A stretch of DNA of 64,000 nucleotides. It comes from Streptomyces galbus (GTDB lineage: Bacteria > Actinomycetota > Actinomycetes > Streptomycetales > Streptomycetaceae). Position numbers and translations under genes: made by a program. This document shows positions 51,071 to 59,490 of this stretch, in pieces. Each line of letters begins with the position of its first letter. Within the stretch, counting starts at the first letter, position 1. The stretch covers positions 1 through 64,000 of the forward strand of contig NZ_SZPR01000030.1 in the NCBI RefSeq assembly GCF_005280195.1, read 5' to 3'. The notes under the pieces are model-generated. The model was not told the DNA's origin and did no database searches. It worked only from the letters and a program-made list of their open reading frames with translations.

Positions 51071-52125
51071 GCACCGAAGGCACCGGCGCCGCCGGGGTGT
51101 GGCTGGTGCCCGCCCAGTGGCTGCCGCCGGCCGCCGAGAAGACGGCGGACGCGCTGGCCGCCGGGCGGATCACCGCCGAGGAGGCCGACGCGATGGGCTA
51201 TGAGCAACTGCCCGTCTCCGACGGCCCGTCGGCCCCCGAGATGGCGGTGCGCGCCGCCCGGCGCGCACTGGCGCGGGCCGGCCTGCCGGCCGAGGACATC
51301 GGCGCGCTCTGGCACGCCTGGACCTACTACCAGGGCCACGACTTCTGGTCGCCCGCCCACTACGTCGCCGCCCGCACCGGCGCGCTGGACGCCGTCCCCA
51401 CCGGCGTGCAGCAGATGTGCAACGGCGCCGGGGCGGCCCTGCGCGGCGCGCTGCACCAGCTCACCGCGCACCCCGGCGGCGGGCCGGTGCTCCTCACCAC
51501 CGCCGACCGCTTCGCACCCCCCGGCTTCGACCGGTGGCACGGCGACTACGGCGTCTGGTACGGCGACGGCGCCACCGCCGCCGTCGCCGGCACCGGGCCC
51601 GCCCCGGCCGGCGCGCTCACCCTGTGCGCCCTGGTCACCCGGGCGGCGCCTGAGCTGGAGAGCGCCCACCGTGACACCGACGCCTTCCACCCGGCACCGC
51701 ACACCCGCAGCGCCGCGGTGGACGTGCGCCGCACCAAGAAGGCGTTCCTCGCCGCGCAGGGCGGCCGCGAGGCCTTCCTGGGCCGGCTGCGGCGCGAGAC
51801 CACCACCGTCCTCGCCGACGCCCTGGCCGAGGCCGGCCTCGGCGGCGCGGACGGCGGCGGGCGGCTGAGCACCGTACTGCTGCCGCGACTGGGGCGGGCC
51901 ACCGCCCGCGACGTCTACGGCCCCGCCGTCGCCGAGGTCACCGGCGCACCCGTCGCCGACCTGGGCGAGCGCACCGGGCACCTCGGCGCCGGGGACCTGC
52001 TGTCCAACCTGGCCGCGCTGGCCGACGACAGCGGCCCGCACCGCCTGCCGCCCGGCGCTCACGCGGCCGTGCTGAGCGCGGGCGCCGGGTTCACCTGGAG
52101 CGCGGCCGTCGTGCGCCGCACCTGA
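51067..52125 (+). CDS. KAS III-like protein with altered catalytic triad
   Basis: A 352-residue thiolase-fold protein. Cys118 is in QQMCNGAGAAL, as in KAS III. Where FabH has PHQAN this protein has LPRLGRAT (His to Arg), and where FabH has GNT it has HLGAGD. Such changes occur in KAS III relatives that transfer acyl chains to alcohols or amines, or act as priming partners, instead of decarboxylating malonyl-ACP. The start GTG overlaps the AfsA stop (GTGA at 51067-51070), so the two are translationally coupled and probably act together. It may take an acyl chain made by the other synthases. Activity cannot be proved from sequence. Confidence 0.8.
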   Translation: MSTEGTGAAGVWLVPAQWLPPAAEKTADALAAGRITAEEADAMGYEQLPVSDGPSAPEMAVRAARRALARAGLPAEDIGALWHAWTYYQGHDFWSPAHYVAARTGALDAVPTGVQQMCNGAGAALRGALHQLTAHPGGGPVLLTTADRFAPPGFDRWHGDYGVWYGDGATAAVAGTGPAPAGALTLCALVTRAAPELESAHRDTDAFHPAPHTRSAAVDVRRTKKAFLAAQGGREAFLGRLRRETTTVLADALAEAGLGGADGGGRLSTVLLPRLGRATARDVYGPAVAEVTGAPVADLGERTGHLGAGDLLSNLAALADDSGPHRLPPGAHAAVLSAGAGFTWSAAVVRRT

Positions 52126-52204
52126 CCCCGCGGCCCGGGCCCGCCGGAGCGCCCCTGCTCCCCCCTTCACCTTCCTCCTCCCACCATCCTGGAAAGGCAC
52201 TGTC

Positions 52205-53902
52205 ATGACGTTCCCTCAGCGCGGGGGGCCCGGTGAACGGCGTCCCGTCCTCGTCGTGGGCGCGGGTCCCGTCGGACTCGTCCTGGCCACCGAGCTGCTC
52301 GCGCAGGGCGTGCCGGTCCGGCTGGTCGACCACGCGGCCGCCCAGCCCCAGCAGCACTCGCGGGCCAGCGTCGTGTGGCCGCGCAGCCTGGAGCTGCTCG
52401 GCCGGATCGGCGCCAGTGAGCCGCTGATCGAGCGCGGCAACCGGCTGGACTCGGTGCAGTACTACTCCGACAAGCGCCACCTGGGCGCCGTGGAGATGAG
52501 CCGGCTCGCCGGCACCCCCTACCCGTTCGGTGTGGTCGTCCCGCAGGACACCACCGAGGAGGTCATCCGCACCCGCCTGGCCGCCTACGGCGGCGAGATC
52601 GAGTTCGGCACCCTCACCGGGCTCGACACCTCCCGTCCCCGGCCCGTCGCCGAGGTGCGCCGCGCCGACGGCAGCACCGACCGCATCGAGGCCGAGTACG
52701 TCATCGGCGCGGACGGCGCGCACAGCGCGGTGCGCCGCTTCGCCGGCATCGAGCTCCTCGGCACCGGCAACGACGTCCTGTTCGCCATCGGTGACGGCCC
52801 CGTCGCCGGCGACCTGGACCAGCACGCCCTGGTCTACTGCTACTCGCGCTCCGGCGCCCTGGGCATCGCGCCGTTCGGCGGCGGGACCTACCGCCTGGCC
52901 ATCAGCGTCCCGGACTGGCGCGGGGAACAGGGGCCGCCGCCGGAGCTGTTCCAGCGGTTCGTCGACGAACGCTCCCCGCGCCCGGGCATCGTGGGCGAGC
53001 TGGAGTGGTCCACGATCTTCCGCGCCCGGCGCCGGGTCGCCGAGACCATGCGGGCCGGACGGGTGTTCCTCGCGGGCGACGCCGCGCACGTGTTCAGCGC
53101 GGCCGGCGCGCAGGGCATGAACACCGGCATCCAGGACGCGGTCAACCTCGCCTGGAAGCTGGCCGGTGTGGTGCGCGGCGCCTTCGAACCGGGCATCCTC
53201 GACACCTACGACACCGACCGGCGCCTGGCCGCCGAGCGCATAGTGCTGACCACCGCGAAGCAGACGAGCTGGGGCCTGTTCAAGCGGCGCCACGAACTCG
53301 CCCTGCGCGACGCGACGGTGCGCCTGGCCCACCGCACCGGCGTGCTCCAGCGCTTCGGCGCCCCGCTGATGGCCCAGCACGACGTCAGCTACCGGCCGGC
53401 CGAGTCCCTGCGCGACACCCTGCCGGGACTGACCCGCCGCATCCGCACCGGCGACCGGCTGCCGGTGTTCGCCGCGCACGACACCCCCCAGCCGGACGCC
53501 GAGCGCTGGCCGGCGATCGACCCGGCCCGGCTGACGGTGATGCTGTGGGCCGGCGCCCGCCAGGACGCCGCGTGGCTGGCCGCCCGCGCCTCGGTCACGG
53601 CGGCCGTGCCCGAGGGAGTGCCCGTGCGGGACGTGTCCGGCTGGCCGGGCTTCGCCCCGCTGCTCGGCACCGCGCCCCGCGCCCTGGTGGTGCGTCCCGA
53701 CGGGCACGTCGCGGCGATCGTCGCGCCGGAGGCGACGGCGGTGCGCACCGCGCTGCGCCGCGCGGGCAGCAGCTTCCGCCCGGCGGCCGCGGGCACGGTC
53801 CGGGCGCTGACGGTCCCCGCCGCGCGCACGGCACCCGGAGCGGGGCCCGCCGACGAGGTCACGGCCGACGTGGCCGGTGTGGCCGAGGAGTTGGCGTCGT
53901 GA
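52205..53902 (+). CDS. Class A FAD-dependent monooxygenase
   Basis: A 565-residue flavoprotein hydroxylase of the PheA/TfdB/polyketide-hydroxylase group. The Rossmann motif VLVVGAGPVGLVLATEL is near the N-terminus, the DG motif is VIGADGAHSAVR (about residues 165-176) and the GD motif is FLAGDAAHVFSAAGAQGMNTG (about 285-305). The thioredoxin-like C-terminal domain is present. It adds one oxygen from O2 using NAD(P)H, usually to phenols but in biosynthetic clusters also to enols and beta-keto systems. The ATG at 52205 follows GGAAAGGCACTGTC after a pyrimidine-rich 79-base spacer. Its stop overlaps the KAS III start. Confidence 0.9.
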   Translation: MTFPQRGGPGERRPVLVVGAGPVGLVLATELLAQGVPVRLVDHAAAQPQQHSRASVVWPRSLELLGRIGASEPLIERGNRLDSVQYYSDKRHLGAVEMSRLAGTPYPFGVVVPQDTTEEVIRTRLAAYGGEIEFGTLTGLDTSRPRPVAEVRRADGSTDRIEAEYVIGADGAHSAVRRFAGIELLGTGNDVLFAIGDGPVAGDLDQHALVYCYSRSGALGIAPFGGGTYRLAISVPDWRGEQGPPPELFQRFVDERSPRPGIVGELEWSTIFRARRRVAETMRAGRVFLAGDAAHVFSAAGAQGMNTGIQDAVNLAWKLAGVVRGAFEPGILDTYDTDRRLAAERIVLTTAKQTSWGLFKRRHELALRDATVRLAHRTGVLQRFGAPLMAQHDVSYRPAESLRDTLPGLTRRIRTGDRLPVFAAHDTPQPDAERWPAIDPARLTVMLWAGARQDAAWLAARASVTAAVPEGVPVRDVSGWPGFAPLLGTAPRALVVRPDGHVAAIVAPEATAVRTALRRAGSSFRPAAAGTVRALTVPAARTAPGAGPADEVTADVAGVAEELAS

Positions 53903-54939
53903 GCCGCGCGGCGGTGCTGTGCGGGCTGGGCGGGGCGCTGCCCGAGCGGATCGTGTCCAACGAGGAACTGGCCGCGCAGCTCGACACCTCCGACCGGTGG
54001 ATCCGCACCCGGACCGGGATCGGGCAGCGCCACGTCGTCGCCCCGGGCCAGTCCACCTCCGACCTGGCGGTGCAGGCCGGCGCGCAGGCGCTGGCCTCGG
54101 CCCGCGGCACGGCCGACCGGCCGGACCCCGGCGTCGGCCCCGTCGATCTCGTGGTGCTCGCCACCAGCACGCCGGACCGGCCCTGCCCGGCCACCGCGCC
54201 GGACGTGGCGCACCGGCTCGGACTGGGCAACGTCGCCTCCTTCGACGTGTCGGCGGTGTGCACGGGCTTCGTGTACGCCCTGGCCACCGCCGCCTCGATG
54301 ATCACCGCGGGGGTCGCCGGGCGGGCCCTGGTGATCGGCGCGGACACCTTCTCCACGATCCTCGACCCCGCCGACCGCACCACCCGGGCCATCTTCGGCG
54401 ACGGCGCCGGAGCGGTGGTGCTGCGGGCCGGCGAGGCGGGCGAGCCGGGCGCCCTGCTCGGCTTCGACCTGGGCAGCGACGGCTCCGGCGCCGACCTGAT
54501 CACCGTGCGCGCCGGGGGCTCCCGGCAGCGCTCGGTGCCCGGACCGGCGGCCGCGGGCGAGGAGTTCTTCACCATGGACGGCCGGCCCGTCTTCACCCGG
54601 GCCGTGCTGGACATGAGCCGCTCCTCGCAGAGCCTGCTGGAGCGGGTCGGCTGGAGCGCCGCCGAGGTCGACAAGGTCGTGGCGCACCAGGCCAACATCC
54701 GCATCCTCAACGCGGTCGGCGAGCAACTCGGCCTGGAGGAGAAGCAGATCGTCGCCAACCTCGACCGGGTCGGCAACACCGTCGCCGCCTCGATCCCGCT
54801 CGCCCTGCGCGACGCCGTCGCCGGCGGGGAGCTCCAGCCCGGTCACCGGGTCCTGCTCACCGGCTTCGGCGGCGGGCTCACCTGGGGATCGGCCGCACTG
54901 GTCTGGCCGGAGCTGGAAACCGGCCGACCGCACCGCTGA
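53899..54939 (+). CDS. 3-oxoacyl-ACP synthase III (KAS III/FabH-type)
   Basis: A 346-residue condensing enzyme that primes chain growth by joining an acyl-CoA starter to malonyl-ACP. The triad is complete: Cys121 (in SAVCTGF), His263 (in AHQANIRI) and Asn293 (in VGNTVAAS). The sequence is standard FabH in the ends (GALPERIVSNEELA; LTGFGGGLTWGSAAL). The GTG start overlaps the monooxygenase stop by four bases. It is separate from and unlike the degenerate KAS III relative at 51067. Together with ACP and KAS II it forms a minimal chain-building set. Confidence 0.92.
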   Translation: MSRAAVLCGLGGALPERIVSNEELAAQLDTSDRWIRTRTGIGQRHVVAPGQSTSDLAVQAGAQALASARGTADRPDPGVGPVDLVVLATSTPDRPCPATAPDVAHRLGLGNVASFDVSAVCTGFVYALATAASMITAGVAGRALVIGADTFSTILDPADRTTRAIFGDGAGAVVLRAGEAGEPGALLGFDLGSDGSGADLITVRAGGSRQRSVPGPAAAGEEFFTMDGRPVFTRAVLDMSRSSQSLLERVGWSAAEVDKVVAHQANIRILNAVGEQLGLEEKQIVANLDRVGNTVAASIPLALRDAVAGGELQPGHRVLLTGFGGGLTWGSAALVWPELETGRPHR

Positions 54940-54965
54940 ACCACCGTACAAACCCCTACAAAACC

Positions 54966-54988
54966 CTCGAATTCATTGGGAATTCGAG
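54966..54988 (+). promoter_or_regulatory. Perfect 9-bp hairpin in front of the ACP gene
   Basis: CTCGAATTC (54966-54974), loop ATTGG, GAATTCGAG (54980-54988). It is A/T-rich for this genome and ends about 10 bases before the GGAAGGA ribosome site of the ACP. A tandem CTACAAA occurs just upstream (about 54945-54962). It may stabilise the 5' end of a processed ACP message or act as an operator. Confidence 0.5.
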
Positions 54989-55013
54989 CATCTCACCGGA
55001 AGGAACCACCATC

Positions 55014-55277
55014 ATGAGCGCTCCCGTCATGCCGACCCAGGAGTCCCTCAAGCACCGCGTCTCCGCGCTGATCAGCGAGAAGTTCGGCCTCGACGAGGCG
55101 GAGCTGGCGTCCGGCGCCACCTTCGACGAGCTGGAGATCGACTCCCTGATCCTGGTGGAGCTGAGCCTGATCCTGCGCAAGGACCTGGGCATCGTCCTGG
55201 AGGAGGGCGAGCTGAAGTCGTCCTTCACCCTGGACGAGGCCGTCGCCGTGATCCGTGCGAAGGCGGATCGGTCGTGA
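55014..55277 (+). CDS. Acyl carrier protein
   Basis: An 87-residue acidic four-helix carrier. The phosphopantetheine site is Ser44 in ELEIDSLILVEL (Asp-Ser-Leu). Helix 2 reads LILVELSLILRKDLG, slightly unlike housekeeping AcpP, as expected of a pathway-specific ACP. The ATG at 55014 follows GGAAGGAACC. The stop overlaps the KAS II start (GTGA). It should carry malonyl units from the cluster malonyltransferase and the growing chain for the two KAS enzymes and AfsA. Confidence 0.93.
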   Translation: MSAPVMPTQESLKHRVSALISEKFGLDEAELASGATFDELEIDSLILVELSLILRKDLGIVLEEGELKSSFTLDEAVAVIRAKADRS

Positions 55278-56518
55278 GCGGCGTGGCCCGGGGCCGCGGG
55301 GTCGCGGTCACCGGCATGGGCCTGGTCACCCCGGCCGGGATCGGGGTGGAGGAGAACTGGCGGCGCGTGCTGTCCGGGGTCTCCGCCGCCGCCACCGACC
55401 CCGAGCTCAAGGGCGAGAAGGTCGACATCTCCTGCCGCGTCCCCGGCTTCGACCCCACGGCCGAACTGGGCCGGCGCACCGCCTGGAAGCTGGACCGCTT
55501 CACCCAGCTCGCCGTGGTCGGCGCCCGGCAGGCCGTCGCCGACGCCGCCCTGGACACCGGCTCGTGGGACTGCACCCGCGTCGGGGTCGTCATCGGCAAC
55601 TCCCTGGGCGGCGCGAGCACCCTGGAGAAGCAGCTGCGCACCTACTGCGAGGGCACCCCCGAGGACGTGTCCGCGCTGATGATCCCCATGAGCATGGTCA
55701 ACATGGTCGCCGGGTACGTCGCGATGGACCTGCGCATCCACGGACCCAGCCTGGTCACCGCGACCGCGTGCGCCTCGGGGGCGTCCGCGATCGGCACCGC
55801 CCGCGAATGGCTGCTGTCCGGCCTGTGCGACGTGGTGCTGGCCGGCGGCACCGAGTCCGCGATCAGCCCGGGCACGCTCAACGGGCTGTCCCGGATGGGC
55901 GCGCTGTCGGGGCGCACCGACGACCCGGGCGCGGCGTCGCGGCCGTTCGCCGCGGACCGGGACGGCTTCGTGGCCGGTGAGGGCGCGGCGATCCTCGTCC
56001 TGGAGCGGTGCGCGGACGCCACCGCCCGCGGGGCGCGGCGCTACGCCGACATCGCCGGGTTCAGCGCCACCTCCGACGCGCACCACGCCACCGCCCCGCA
56101 CCCGCGCGGCGAGGGGCTGGCGCGGGCGCTGCGGGCCGCGCTGGACGACGCCGGCGTGCTGCCCGACGAGGTGGAGCACGTCAACGCGCACGGCACGTCC
56201 ACCCCGATGAACGACCTGACCGAGGCCCGCGCACTGCACTCGGTCCTCGGCGCCGGGGCGGCGGTCACCTCCACCAAGGGCGTCACCGGGCACACCCTCG
56301 CCGCGGCGGGCGCGGTCGAGGCCGCGTACACGGCGCTGTCGCTGTACCACGGCGCGATACCCCCCACCGCCAACGTGCAGTCGCTGGACCCCTCGATCGA
56401 CGTCGACATCGACGTGGTCACCCGCTCCGCCCGCCACCGGCCGATCAGCGTCGCGGCCAGCACGTCGCTGGGGTTCGGCGGGCACAACGCCGCGCTGGTC
56501 CTCACGGCGGCGGCCTGA
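55274..56518 (+). CDS. 3-oxoacyl-ACP synthase II (KAS II/FabF-type)
   Basis: A 414-residue elongating condensing enzyme with an intact triad: Cys166 (in TATACASGAS), His306 (in NAHGTSTPMND) and His340 (in KGVTGHTLAAAG). It is of the ordinary single FabF type; no chain-length-factor partner is present, so this is not a KS/CLF type II polyketide pair. The GTG at 55274 overlaps the ACP stop. It provides one or more malonyl extensions after the KAS III step. There is no ketoreductase or dehydratase of FAS type beside it, so the chain may keep its beta-keto group, as an AfsA substrate requires. Confidence 0.93.
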   Translation: MSGVARGRGVAVTGMGLVTPAGIGVEENWRRVLSGVSAAATDPELKGEKVDISCRVPGFDPTAELGRRTAWKLDRFTQLAVVGARQAVADAALDTGSWDCTRVGVVIGNSLGGASTLEKQLRTYCEGTPEDVSALMIPMSMVNMVAGYVAMDLRIHGPSLVTATACASGASAIGTAREWLLSGLCDVVLAGGTESAISPGTLNGLSRMGALSGRTDDPGAASRPFAADRDGFVAGEGAAILVLERCADATARGARRYADIAGFSATSDAHHATAPHPRGEGLARALRAALDDAGVLPDEVEHVNAHGTSTPMNDLTEARALHSVLGAGAAVTSTKGVTGHTLAAAGAVEAAYTALSLYHGAIPPTANVQSLDPSIDVDIDVVTRSARHRPISVAASTSLGFGGHNAALVLTAAA

Positions 56519-56648
56519 GGGTGCACCGGCGGAGGCGCCGGGGTGCCCCACCGCCCCGGCCCTCCGGGCCCGCCCCCATGACTCCTTTCTTGCCTCTCTT
56601 CTTCTCCCTCTCCTCTCTTCATTTTTCTGCTTGCGGAAGGAACTCCCC
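56519..56648 (+). other. Pyrimidine-rich leader before the aldo/keto reductase gene
   Basis: About 50 consecutive bases (56583-56633) are almost entirely C and T, with runs such as CTTTCTTGCCTCTCTTCTTC, then GGAAGGA and the GTG. Such low-G leaders are rare in Streptomyces and would keep the ribosome site single-stranded. Similar but shorter C/T leaders precede the genes at 52205 and 57679. Confidence 0.45.
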
Positions 56649-57614
56649 GTGACAACGCGCGTCCTGGGCCCCACCGGGCTGTCCGTCCACCCCGTCGGTC
56701 TCGGCTGCATGGGCATGAGCTGGGGCTACGACGAGTCCCGGCGCGACGACGAGGTGTCGGTCGCGGTGATCCGGCAGGCCCTGGACGCGGGCCCTCTCCT
56801 GCTGGACACGGCCGACGCCTACGGCGCCGGCCACAACGAGCGGCTCGTGGGCCGGGCCCTGGCCGGGCGCCGCGAGGACGCCGTGGTCGCGACGAAGACC
56901 GGGATCGTCGTGGACGACCTCGCCACCCGCACGCTGAGCCGCGACGGCTCGCCCGAGCGCATCCGGCGCTGCGCCGACGCCTCGCTGCAGCGCCTGGGCG
57001 TCGACGTCATCGACCTGTACTACCTGCACCGGGTCGACCCGGCCGTCCCCCTGGAGGAGTCCTGGGGCGCCCTGGCCGAGCTGGTGCGGGCGGGCAAGGT
57101 GCGCCACCTCGGGCTGTCGGAGGTCACCCGCGAGCAGGCCGACCGCGCCCACGGGATCCACCCGGTGGCCGCCGTGCAGTCCGAACTGTCCCTGTGGACC
57201 CGCGAACCGCTGGACGCCGGGACCGGGATCTCCGGCTGGTGCGCCGCGCACGGGGCGGCGTTCGTGCCGTTCGCCCCGCTGGGGCGCGGGTTCCTCACCG
57301 GCCGCTACGGCGGGCCCGCGGACTTCGAGGCGGGCGACTTCCGGGCGGGCAACCCGCGCTTCGCGCAGGAGGTGTTCGAGGCGAACCTGCGGATCACGCG
57401 GACCGTGGAGAAGGTCGCCGCGCGGCACGGGGCGACGGCGGCGCAGGTCGCGGTGGCCTGGACGCTGGCCCAGGGCGAGCACGTCGTGCCGATCCCGGGC
57501 ACCAAGCAGCCCCGCTACCTGGCGGACAACCTCGCCGCGGCCGGGCTGCGCCTGACCGGTGAGGACCTGGACGAGCTGGACGCGGCGCCGCCGGCCGCCG
57601 GGGACCGCTACTGA
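56649..57614 (+). CDS. Aldo/keto reductase
   Basis: A 321-residue NADPH-dependent TIM-barrel reductase. The catalytic tetrad is recognisable: Asp and Tyr in LDTADAYGAGHNE, Lys in VATKTG, His in DLYYLHRVD. The cofactor loop PFAPLGRGFLTG and the C-terminal IPGTKQPRYLADN fit the AKR11/YajO-like group. It may reduce the ketone of an intermediate or the butenolide-type double bond product; this is inference. The GTG at 56649 has GGAAGGA ahead; a TTG six codons upstream is a weaker option. It is followed by a 64-base C/T-rich spacer. Confidence 0.9.
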   Translation: MTTRVLGPTGLSVHPVGLGCMGMSWGYDESRRDDEVSVAVIRQALDAGPLLLDTADAYGAGHNERLVGRALAGRREDAVVATKTGIVVDDLATRTLSRDGSPERIRRCADASLQRLGVDVIDLYYLHRVDPAVPLEESWGALAELVRAGKVRHLGLSEVTREQADRAHGIHPVAAVQSELSLWTREPLDAGTGISGWCAAHGAAFVPFAPLGRGFLTGRYGGPADFEAGDFRAGNPRFAQEVFEANLRITRTVEKVAARHGATAAQVAVAWTLAQGEHVVPIPGTKQPRYLADNLAAAGLRLTGEDLDELDAAPPAAGDRY

Positions 57615-57678
57615 CACCCCCCTTGTTTCGCCCCGCCCCACCGCGCTTTCCCCCTTCTTCTACCGACAGGAGCACACC

Positions 57679-59376
57679 ATGTCCGAGCAGTTCACCGTGG
57701 TCGTCGTAGGGCTCGGCGGTGCCGGTCTTGCGCTGGTGCGGCACCTGGCCGGCGCCGGGCTGGACGTCGTGGGCGTCGACGACGACCCCGGCGCCCTGGA
57801 GCGCGCCCGCCTGCAGGACCGGCCCGGGCACCCGGTGACCCTCACCCGCTCCCTGGAGAGCGTCGCGCGCGCCGACCTCGTCATCGAGGCCGTGCCGGAA
57901 CCAGCCGCGCTCAAACGCCGCGTCCTGGCCGCGATACGCCCGCACCTCGCCCCCCGCACCCCCGTCGCGACCACCGCGCTCACCACGCCGCTGACCGCGC
58001 TGGAGGAGGCGGCCGGGCCCGACCTGTTCGCGCTGCGCTTCCTGCGCGCCGACGCCCTGGACGCGGTGGAGGTCGCCCACGGCCCGCACGCCGGGCAGGG
58101 CGCCGCCGAACGGCTGGAGGAGGTCCTCGCCACGGCCGGGATCAGCGCGCACCGGGTCCTGGACCGGCCCGGCTCGCTCGCCCCCGGCCTGCTGCTCGGC
58201 CTGCTGAACCGGGCCGCGTGGATGGTCCACGACGGGTACGCCACCGCCGACGACGTCGACACCGCCCTGCGGCTGGGCTGCGGCTGGGAGCAGGGCCCGC
58301 TGGCGGTGCTGGACGCGATCGGCCTGGACACCGCGCGCGACCTGCTCTCCCGCCTCGCCCGCGACGACGGGCACAGCGAACCGGCGCCGGTGTTCGACGA
58401 GTTGATCGCGGCCGGCGCGCTCGGCCGCAAGAGCGGCCGCGGCTTCCACGTCCACGGGAGCGCGGGCGGCGCGCAGCGGCCCGTGCAGCCGACCGCCCCG
58501 CCCGGCTGCCGTGTCGTGGTCGTCGGCTCGGGGACCATGGCCACCGGCATCGCCGAGTGCTTCGTGCGCGGCGGTTTCGCCACCACGCTGCTGGCCCGCA
58601 GCGAGGACAGCGCCCGGGCCGCCGCCGAGCGCGTGGAGTTCGCACTGGGGCGCACCGCCACGGCGGGCGAGCAGGAGCCCGGCGGCCACGCCGCGTTCAC
58701 CGCGGGCACCGACCGCTCGGTGCTGGGCGGCGCGGACATCGTCGTCGAGGCCGTCGTGGAGGACCTCGCCGTCAAGCGGCGGCTGTTCGCGGAGCTGGGC
58801 GAGGTGTGCCCGCCGCACGCCCTGCTGGCCACCTCCACCTCCAGCCTGTCGGTGGCCCAGTGCACCGAGCCCGCGGGCCGCCCCGCCGACGTGCTGGGCC
58901 TGCACTTCTTCAACCCCGCCCCGCTGATGCGGCTCGTGGAGCTGGTCGCCCTGGCGGGCACCAGCGAGCACACCCTGGCCCGGGCCCGCGCGGTCGCCGA
59001 GCGGCTGGGCAAGCAGACCGTGGCGTGCGGGGACCGGGCCGGTTTCATCGTCAACGCGCTGCTCTTCCCCTACCTGAACCAGGCGCTGGAGCTGCTCGAC
59101 GCGGACGAGACGACGACCGCCGCCCTGGACGCGGCCGTGAAGTCGGTCGGCGGCCAGCCCCTCGGCCCGGTACGGCTGCTGGACACGGTGGGCGCGGACG
59201 TGGCGCTGGAGGTGCAGCGGCGCCTTCAGGCCGAGCCGCGGCTGCGGGCGCCGCGCCCGGCGGCGCTGCTGCAGGAGCTGGTCGAGGCCGGTCACCTGGG
59301 CCGCAAGACCCCCGGCAAGAACACCCGCACCCACCTCGCCGCCCGCGCGGCCGCCCCGGTCGCCGCCGCCGCCTGA
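57679..59376 (+). CDS. Tandem 3-hydroxyacyl-CoA dehydrogenase with a degenerate N-terminal half
   Basis: A 565-residue protein made of two 3-hydroxyacyl-CoA dehydrogenase units. The C-terminal unit (about 275-565) is intact: Rossmann VVVVGSGTMATGIAE, catalytic His409 in HFFNPAPLM, partner Glu421 and NALLFPYLNQALEL. The N-terminal unit (about 1-258) keeps VVVVGLGGAGLALV but has RFLRADALDAVEV where HFFNP...E should be (His to Arg120), so it is probably not catalytic. Both ends carry the family LGRKSGRGF/LGRKTPGKN signature. It would interconvert beta-keto and beta-hydroxyacyl thioesters. The ATG at 57679 follows CAGGAGCACACC. A very strong hairpin follows the gene. Confidence 0.88.
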   Translation: MSEQFTVVVVGLGGAGLALVRHLAGAGLDVVGVDDDPGALERARLQDRPGHPVTLTRSLESVARADLVIEAVPEPAALKRRVLAAIRPHLAPRTPVATTALTTPLTALEEAAGPDLFALRFLRADALDAVEVAHGPHAGQGAAERLEEVLATAGISAHRVLDRPGSLAPGLLLGLLNRAAWMVHDGYATADDVDTALRLGCGWEQGPLAVLDAIGLDTARDLLSRLARDDGHSEPAPVFDELIAAGALGRKSGRGFHVHGSAGGAQRPVQPTAPPGCRVVVVGSGTMATGIAECFVRGGFATTLLARSEDSARAAAERVEFALGRTATAGEQEPGGHAAFTAGTDRSVLGGADIVVEAVVEDLAVKRRLFAELGEVCPPHALLATSTSSLSVAQCTEPAGRPADVLGLHFFNPAPLMRLVELVALAGTSEHTLARARAVAERLGKQTVACGDRAGFIVNALLFPYLNQALELLDADETTTAALDAAVKSVGGQPLGPVRLLDTVGADVALEVQRRLQAEPRLRAPRPAALLQELVEAGHLGRKTPGKNTRTHLAARAAAPVAAAA

Positions 59377-59412
59377 GCCGCGGGCCGGCCCTGCCGGCCG
59401 GCCGCCCCGAAC

Positions 59413-59457
59413 AGCCGGGCGGCGGCCCCGACCTCCCCCGGGGGCCGCCGCCCGGCT
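59413..59457 (+). terminator. Perfect 17-bp hairpin after the dehydrogenase gene
   Basis: The arms 59413-59429 and 59441-59457 are exact complements around an 11-base loop, 36 bases past the stop. There is no T-run. It may end the main operon or reduce read-through into the HAD-IB gene, whose ATG is 34 bases downstream. Confidence 0.65.
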
Positions 59458-59490
59458 TCACCCCTGTCACCCGACCGGAAGGCCCAAGCC

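Noticed and set aside
53899..56518. KAS III, ACP and KAS II considered as the housekeeping fatty acid synthase operon
   Set aside because: The order fabD-fabH-acpP-fabF is split: fabD is divergent at 46816, and the genes are embedded among AfsA, oxygenase and receptor genes, so they look pathway-specific.
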